The notes under the pieces are model-generated. The model was not told the DNA's origin and ran no database searches. It saw only the letters and a program-made list of their open reading frames with translations. DNA of 64,000 nucleotides, taken from Bombyx mori. Taxonomy: Eukaryota > Arthropoda > Insecta > Lepidoptera > Bombycidae. The stretch spans positions 18,044,001-18,108,000 of the forward strand of contig NC_085107.1 of NCBI RefSeq assembly GCF_030269925.1, written 5' to 3'. Of this stretch, positions 59,818 through 64,000 are shown piece after piece (position 1 is the first letter of the stretch; each line of letters opens with the position of its first letter). A program made the position numbers and the translations under genes.

Positions 59818-60116
59818 TTAACACGTTGACTGCGTGCAGGTCATCTATGCCCTACGCGGTGCAGTGAAATAATTATGTCAATTTCTTTTACTAAGCGCCT
59901 GTATTGCCTGACTCTAATTTCCTTTTGTTTGCCAATGTATGTTTTAGTCTTTTTCGGTCTTTTAAAAATAGTTTCATTCTCAGTATCTGCGGATTCGTCG
60001 TTCCTGGAGCCTATTAGATATTCCGGCGCCTTAGAAGATCGAAGAAAGAAATCGACATAGTTTCATCAGCGCGCCGCGTAGGGCACTGGTGACCTACACA
60101 GCAGTCAACGTGTTAA
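59818..60116. mobile_element. TTAA-flanked MITE (piggyBac-type)
   Basis: TTAA at both ends, then CACGTTGACTGC and its reverse complement, with imperfect inversion continuing about 50 bp (GCCCTACGCGG on both sides). TTAA targets are characteristic of piggyBac elements. A 61-codon frame (59875-60060) sits inside; it has hydrophobic runs and no recognisable function. Confidence 0.75.
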
Positions 60117-60235
60117 AAAATTGCGTATCGATTGCGACGTTCGATACAAACGTGTAGATTATTTGCGACAAAGACAAGATCAAAACACAGAACGAACTTA
60201 AGTTTCAAATAAAGTACCTAAAGACGTAAGTATTC

Positions 60236-60430
60236 GAAAACCGACTTCCACGTTGAAGGAATCGTTTCATGGAATGAAATCAAACATCCGAAAAACATCC
60301 AAGTCGAAATACTACCACCAACTATTTTTGCCACGAAGCAGTCATGAGCTTAAGGCGTGAGGCGGCCACAGTACAATTGATGCTACTGCCCAATTCCTCG
60401 AGAAGGATGGGTTCTTTCACTTCGTATGTA
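60236..60430 (+). mobile_element. Decayed Bm1-type SINE middle and body
   Basis: CCGACTTCCACGTTGAAGGA then TTTTTGCCACGAAGCAGTCA. Confidence 0.5.
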
Positions 60431-60439
60431 ATATAACCT

Positions 60440-60722
60440 TTTTTTACGATTGATGGATTACTAGTGGCCCGGAGGCGTTTCCAGTTTCACCAGGACAGGT
60501 GGGCGAGCGAAGGATCAGCCAGGAGGAGTGGGATTTGCTGACAACTACCCGAGCGCCTCCAAGGGAGACCTAACAACTCAAGAGTAGCTGCTTCGCAAAT
60601 GAATCTACTACCGGATCGGAATCGCGAGAAACTCAGCGGGCTGATGTTTAGGTTAGGTTACATGTCGACTTCTTTGTCGAGTTCGACGAGTACGGTTACT
60701 GGGGTTCCTAAGCCTGCTCCTA
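60440..60722 (-). mobile_element. BMC1-related LINE 3' end, second subfamily
   Basis: TTACTAGTGGCCCGGAGGCG, ATCTACTACCGGATCGGAAT and GAGTTCGACGAGTACGG retain family order with a different 3' UTR start shared with 59210. Confidence 0.6.
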
Positions 60723-62105
60723 GTGTTAGAGCTGAAGGCGTTTAATGGAAGGGTTAGTATAGTCCTATTGATCAGTTAACAGTTACTAACAGATCGACAT
60801 CAAGCTCAGCTGTCTTTCTAGAACAAATTTCAACATCAATTTGAAAAAAAATCGATTAAACAACATCCCCAAACACGCATATTGGACATCCCTTTTCTTG
60901 ACATCGTATAAATTCGGTAATTCTCCCTACGGTTCGGAAAGCCGCATATGAATGCGGCTACATTCAGACTCGCCAAGTTACGTCGGTCGTATTGTAATGA
61001 GCGATTTAGTGGGCAACTTCATTCTGTTAATTTCATGTCACGGTGCGCGCGCATCGTAAAATTTCACTCTCATCAATTTTTCATAACGCGCCTAAAGAAG
61101 TATAACTTCAATAAAAGCATCGTTAAATGTGTTTAAATATAATTTAAAACACATGTTAGTTATGAATATTGCAGTGGTTACTAACATCAAAATAGTAAAA
61201 TTTTATATCGAATTAAACCTCTTAAGATAATATCGTGCACCCCATACAAGCCCAAAAACAAGGGATGACGCAGCTATTCTATTAATTGACTGCCGATACG
61301 AAAAACATATTGATTTGATAACCCCGCCACCTGGTCTCACAAGGTGTGGTACGTAAATATTGACCAGCCGCGAGGGACCATTGCATCAATCACAGGCACG
61401 TTCGGAAAAGGATCAGTTTAAGCTGGCCATTCAGTCCAGTATCCCAAGGCCTCTGTTTTCATAGAAAGGATTGATCAACAGGGACCTGAATGCTATTGTT
61501 CTTCTGGCTAGAATTATAGCAGTGGATCATTTTTAGGTCACACTGTCGGGTGTTTATCCAGAGTGTTCTCGGACACGCGTTCCCAATCCTGTACGACTTG
61601 CTCGTTGTAAGGTATTCTGACATTTTCCGCAGTACTATCGTGAGTACTATTCAAGGGCGTATACTGAGTTTTGCGTGGCTTCGAAATACCAAAGCGCGTT
61701 CAATTTTCACCCACAAAACAAGTATGTGTATTCCGCTTACCAGAACACGTTAACCATTGTCAATGAAACTGACATCTCGGTACTCGGTGGCTGGCGGTGA
61801 GTAACATGTCCGAATATAGTACATTCAACATTCACAAAAAAAGAAAAAAAAAAGGTGACCTGTCTAAAGCTTTGAAATTTTTATTTATTTAAAATTAGAA
61901 AAAAATATAGAAATTACCTTTATTAGTTGCACAAATCTCTTTCATATATTTTTAAATAAATAAAGCATTGTTCAGTCCTAAACTAAGGACCAATAGTTCT
62001 ATGTAAACGATCCGTGTATAAGATAACGCCAGATCCAACAAGTTGTATATCTACTCCGTCTTCTGGCATTTTAACCACTAAAACTAGTGCAGCAAAGATC
62101 GAATT
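60723..62105. other. 3' flank of the SDHA-family gene
   Basis: AT-rich; possible poly(A) signal TTTATT (minus AATAAA) at about 61879-61884. No other feature recognised. Confidence 0.45.
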
Positions 62106-62258
62106 TCAGTAAACTCTCGGGACAGGCGGAATTGTCTTCACTTCATCGTCCAATGTTGTATCGATGACTGGACGATAGCTTATAGTCACCTTTCCGGTGG
62201 CCTGGTCTAGCATCGTTAAACTGTGTTTCCTCCAGTGCTGGTCGAAAGGTTTCTTTGT
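62106..62258 (-). CDS. Succinate dehydrogenase flavoprotein subunit (SDHA or SdhA-like), last coding exon
   Basis: Terminal exon encoding 50 residues and a TGA stop at 62106. It follows a pyrimidine-rich acceptor (TTTTTCCAG) at 62259-62260 and joins in phase 0 to the exon ending at 63576. The peptide runs TKKPFDQHWRKH, then GKVTISYRPVID, and ends VPRVY. This matches the conserved C-terminus of SDHA (HWRKH, YRPVID, and a Pro-rich tail ending in Arg-x-Tyr). SDHA carries covalent FAD and oxidises succinate to fumarate in mitochondrial complex II. A possible AATAAA signal on the minus strand lies near 61879-61884, about 225 nt after the stop. The reading frame is intact, with no sign of pseudogenisation in this part. 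Confidence 0.88.
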   Translation of the reverse strand, partial: TKKPFDQHWRKHSLTMLDQATGKVTISYRPVIDTTLDDEVKTIPPVPRVY

Positions 62259-62339
62259 CTGGAAAAATTAGGATACCACATTTAACTGTGTGCGTTTAGA
62301 ACTGAGACTTTAAGCAGAACTTCTTTGATCCCTTTTTTG

Positions 62340-62716
62340 ACGTGACAACGTCTTATAATTCAATGGAGCCGGCTGCACGCACGAAAAAATATGACTCATG
62401 CGGCGTTACCTCACTCTGAGGCGTTCCATTTAAGGCTTGAAGTGCAAGCGAGAGCGCGCAACGAGCGACAAAGAGGCACAATCGGCCTCCGCGTTCGGCA
62501 GCGTTCGACATCTGTCTCTCTCCTACTTGAGTGAGCGATGAATTGTATTTATGCGTACAAATAAATGTAACTTTATCAATTCAATAGTGATTTCCATTTA
62601 CCGTCTACTCTATATCCATACAAAATATCTATCAAACAAATAAAATTAAAATTTTCATTTGAAAAATGAGACCATTCCATCCATTCCATCAGTATTTTCT
62701 TATGACGTTGTCACGT
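62340..62716. mobile_element. MITE-like element with 13-bp perfect inverted ends
   Basis: ACGTGACAACGTC at 62340 and its exact reverse complement at 62704-62716 flank about 350 bp with a GC-rich core. No clear target duplication, so class is open. Confidence 0.5.
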
Positions 62717-62962
62717 TCAACTATCGTCAGTAAGCCGACTTTACAGACAATCGATATTTCTACAGGAGAAAGTCGCCGGATCCCCACCCACGCGACAGGT
62801 GGGGTATGTGGGAGTTGAACCTCACTAAAAACTCCTGCCGTTCACAGCTGGCGCCCTACTCCGGACCAGGCGGGAACCCAGTCGGAGCTATTGAGACGGC
62901 GGGACAGGGTTGACGCAGAGCCCATTACATCCATCCCGCCGTCCCTCTTTGATCCCTTAGAG

Positions 62963-63506
62963 CAGGAGTCGGGAAACTTTTTTAATTATTACCCCAAAAT
63001 ATTTTTACGTAAGTTGATATTACCCCATGGCGAAGAACAAAAGAAAGAAATCGCTTCTTTTTAGCCTATTTCATATTATAGCCCCCATGATAATTTTGAA
63101 AAGAAAACAATAACACAAAAATTAATTTAAACATCTTTTAATCAACTTATCAATGTAAAACCTAGTAATAAGGTTAATAATAGTAATACATATATGTAAT
63201 ATAATACAGTTGAGGAAAAAAATCGCCCCCACAGAAAATATAAGTAAATGATAATTTCTTGTTATTTTATAATTCATATGATATTTTTCTTGTATTATTA
63301 GACGAAAAACTAGTTTAAATTTTATATATAGCCTCCATAAAAAAAGCTTTTTTAATTTAAATGATTTTTTTCGAGTTTGAAATCACAACGATTCTAAAGA
63401 AGTTTCACTTCGATATATACTTTTTACTCACAAAAGTTTCATTTTTAGCCCCCAAAATTTCATTTTACCCCATTTGTGGTAATTTACCCCGGTTCCCCGA
63501 CCGCTG
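62963..63506. mobile_element. hAT-like MITE
   Basis: The left end CAGGAGTCGGGAAAC pairs with the right end GTTCCCCGACCGCTG. The flanking octamers CCTTAGAG and TCTTAGGG agree at 6 of 8 positions, as expected of an aged 8-bp hAT duplication. The interior is AT-rich and non-coding. Confidence 0.65.
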
Positions 63507-63575
63507 TCTTAGGGAATTATGAAAAAATTATCACTAACAGAGAGCGATCTACGAGTATTTTGTATGTCTCGTTAC

Positions 63576-63811
63576 CTGGCCTTCGACTGGCTTGGAATAG
63601 TCCATTTCGTCACATCTATGAGGGTAATCGTCTCTGAAATGAGCGCCCCTACTCTCAGTTCTTTTGTGAGCGCTGGCCGTAAGCTGGATGGCCAGTTGCA
63701 GCATGTTCTGCAGCTCCAAGCTCTCGACAAGATCGCTGTTCCAGTTGAGACGACGATCCGTGACACGCAGGTCTTTAAATGACTGATACCACTTCAGCAT
63801 CTCCTGATTAG
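63576..63811 (-). CDS. SDHA or SdhA-like, penultimate coding exon (gene continues beyond the window)
   Basis: A 236-nt internal exon bounded by an acceptor (CCTTCCCAG before 63811) and a donor (CAG|GTAACG after 63576). It enters with two bases of a split codon and leaves in phase 0, which fits the next exon exactly. Diagnostic SDHA blocks are [27 protein letters not shown] and [10 protein letters not shown]; the SRGAH segment belongs to the conserved C-terminal helical domain next to the active site. Several positions usually strongly conserved differ (for example SRGAHFR for SRGAHAR, and a changed stretch between LELQN and ESRGAH). This suggests a diverged paralog, such as the testis-biased SdhA-like genes of insects, rather than the housekeeping copy. 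That distinction is inference; membership in the SDHA family is clear. Upstream exons lie past 64000. Confidence 0.86.
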
Positions 63812-63960
63812 CTGGGAAGGTAAACGAGTAAACACTGTGTTACGTGTATCCAAAATTAAGATACTAAATTATCGATGAGAATTGGGTTTGGGTAGTCGAT
63901 AAAAAGAGTGGAGCTACTGGTTCTTTGAAATGTATTTATCTTGCGTGTAACTAATTGCGT

Positions 63961-64000
63961 TGATAGACGAACGAGCTCTCTAATCGCCTGGTCTTATACC
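63961..64000 (-). mobile_element. Possible Bm1-type SINE cut by the window edge
   Basis: ACGAACGAGCTCTC and CGCCTGGTCTTATACC resemble the reverse Bm1 3' end with several changes. Confidence 0.35.

Larger units (their letters stand above)
62259..63575 (-). other. Intron of the SDHA-family gene carrying two MITE-like insertions
   Basis: Defined by the two splice boundaries that restore the SDHA frame. The minus-strand donor is GTAACG and the acceptor ends TTTTTCCAG. It contains a 62340-62716 element with inverted ends and a 62963-63506 hAT-like element. The remainder (about 62717-62962) is a moderately GC-rich stretch that I do not recognise. Confidence 0.8.

Noticed and set aside
1..64000. 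CRISPR array, prokaryotic operon, phage or satellite DNA
   Set aside because: No spaced direct-repeat array, no clustered same-strand ORFs, no long tandem array; the sequence is clearly eukaryotic.

Overview
The window reads as nuclear DNA of a moth, most likely Bombyx or a close relative. It is AT-rich, has spliced exons separated by long non-coding stretches, and is crowded with lepidopteran mobile elements: Bm1-type SINEs (at least a dozen good copies, three with tRNA-like heads), 3' ends of an L1-like LINE resembling Bombyx BMC1, 3' ends of a Jockey/CR1-like LINE, non-autonomous Helitrons with TC starts and CTAG ends, and several small DNA transposons. Nothing bacterial (operons, Shine-Dalgarno sites, CRISPR) is present.

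Protein-coding content is small. All confident genes are on the minus strand. (1) 24002-26707 is a complete intronless gene for an IQ- and AAA-domain protein of the DRC11/IQCA1 family, a subunit of the axonemal nexin-dynein regulatory complex. (2) At the right edge, 63576-63811 and 62106-62258 are the last two coding exons of a succinate dehydrogenase flavoprotein (SDHA) gene, somewhat diverged and possibly an SdhA-like paralog; the rest lies beyond base 64000. (3) 43696-44066 is an internal exon with clean splice sites and a fully open 123-codon frame from a gene I cannot name. A GC-rich block at 58226-58610 ending in a consensus splice donor could be a 5' non-coding exon of the same minus-strand gene. 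Another GC-rich block at 5379-5850 could be a further first exon. If these are one transcription unit, the DRC11-like gene is nested in one of its introns. Weaker exon candidates are at 33211-33267 (-) and 21761-21795 (+), and a Gag-like ORF lies at 44744-45070 (+).

Layout: 1-5.4 kb repeats and AT-rich DNA; 5.4-5.85 kb GC-rich block; 6.9-16 kb dense SINE/LINE/Helitron/MITE debris; 16.4-17.1 kb a TA-flanked transposon with inverted ends; 18.9-23.1 kb SINE/LINE cluster; 24.0-26.7 kb DRC11-like gene; 27-43 kb repeats; 43.7-45.1 kb exon and Gag-like ORF; 46.8-57.6 kb repeats, including a LINE with a 69-nt A tail and a perfect 113-bp-arm palindrome at 53262-53520; 58.1-58.6 kb GC-rich exon candidate; 59.8-60.1 kb TTAA-flanked MITE; 62.1-64 kb SDHA exons with two MITEs in the intervening intron. 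The DRC11-like gene, and a diverged SDHA if it is the paralog, would both fit testis or sperm expression, but that is inference.
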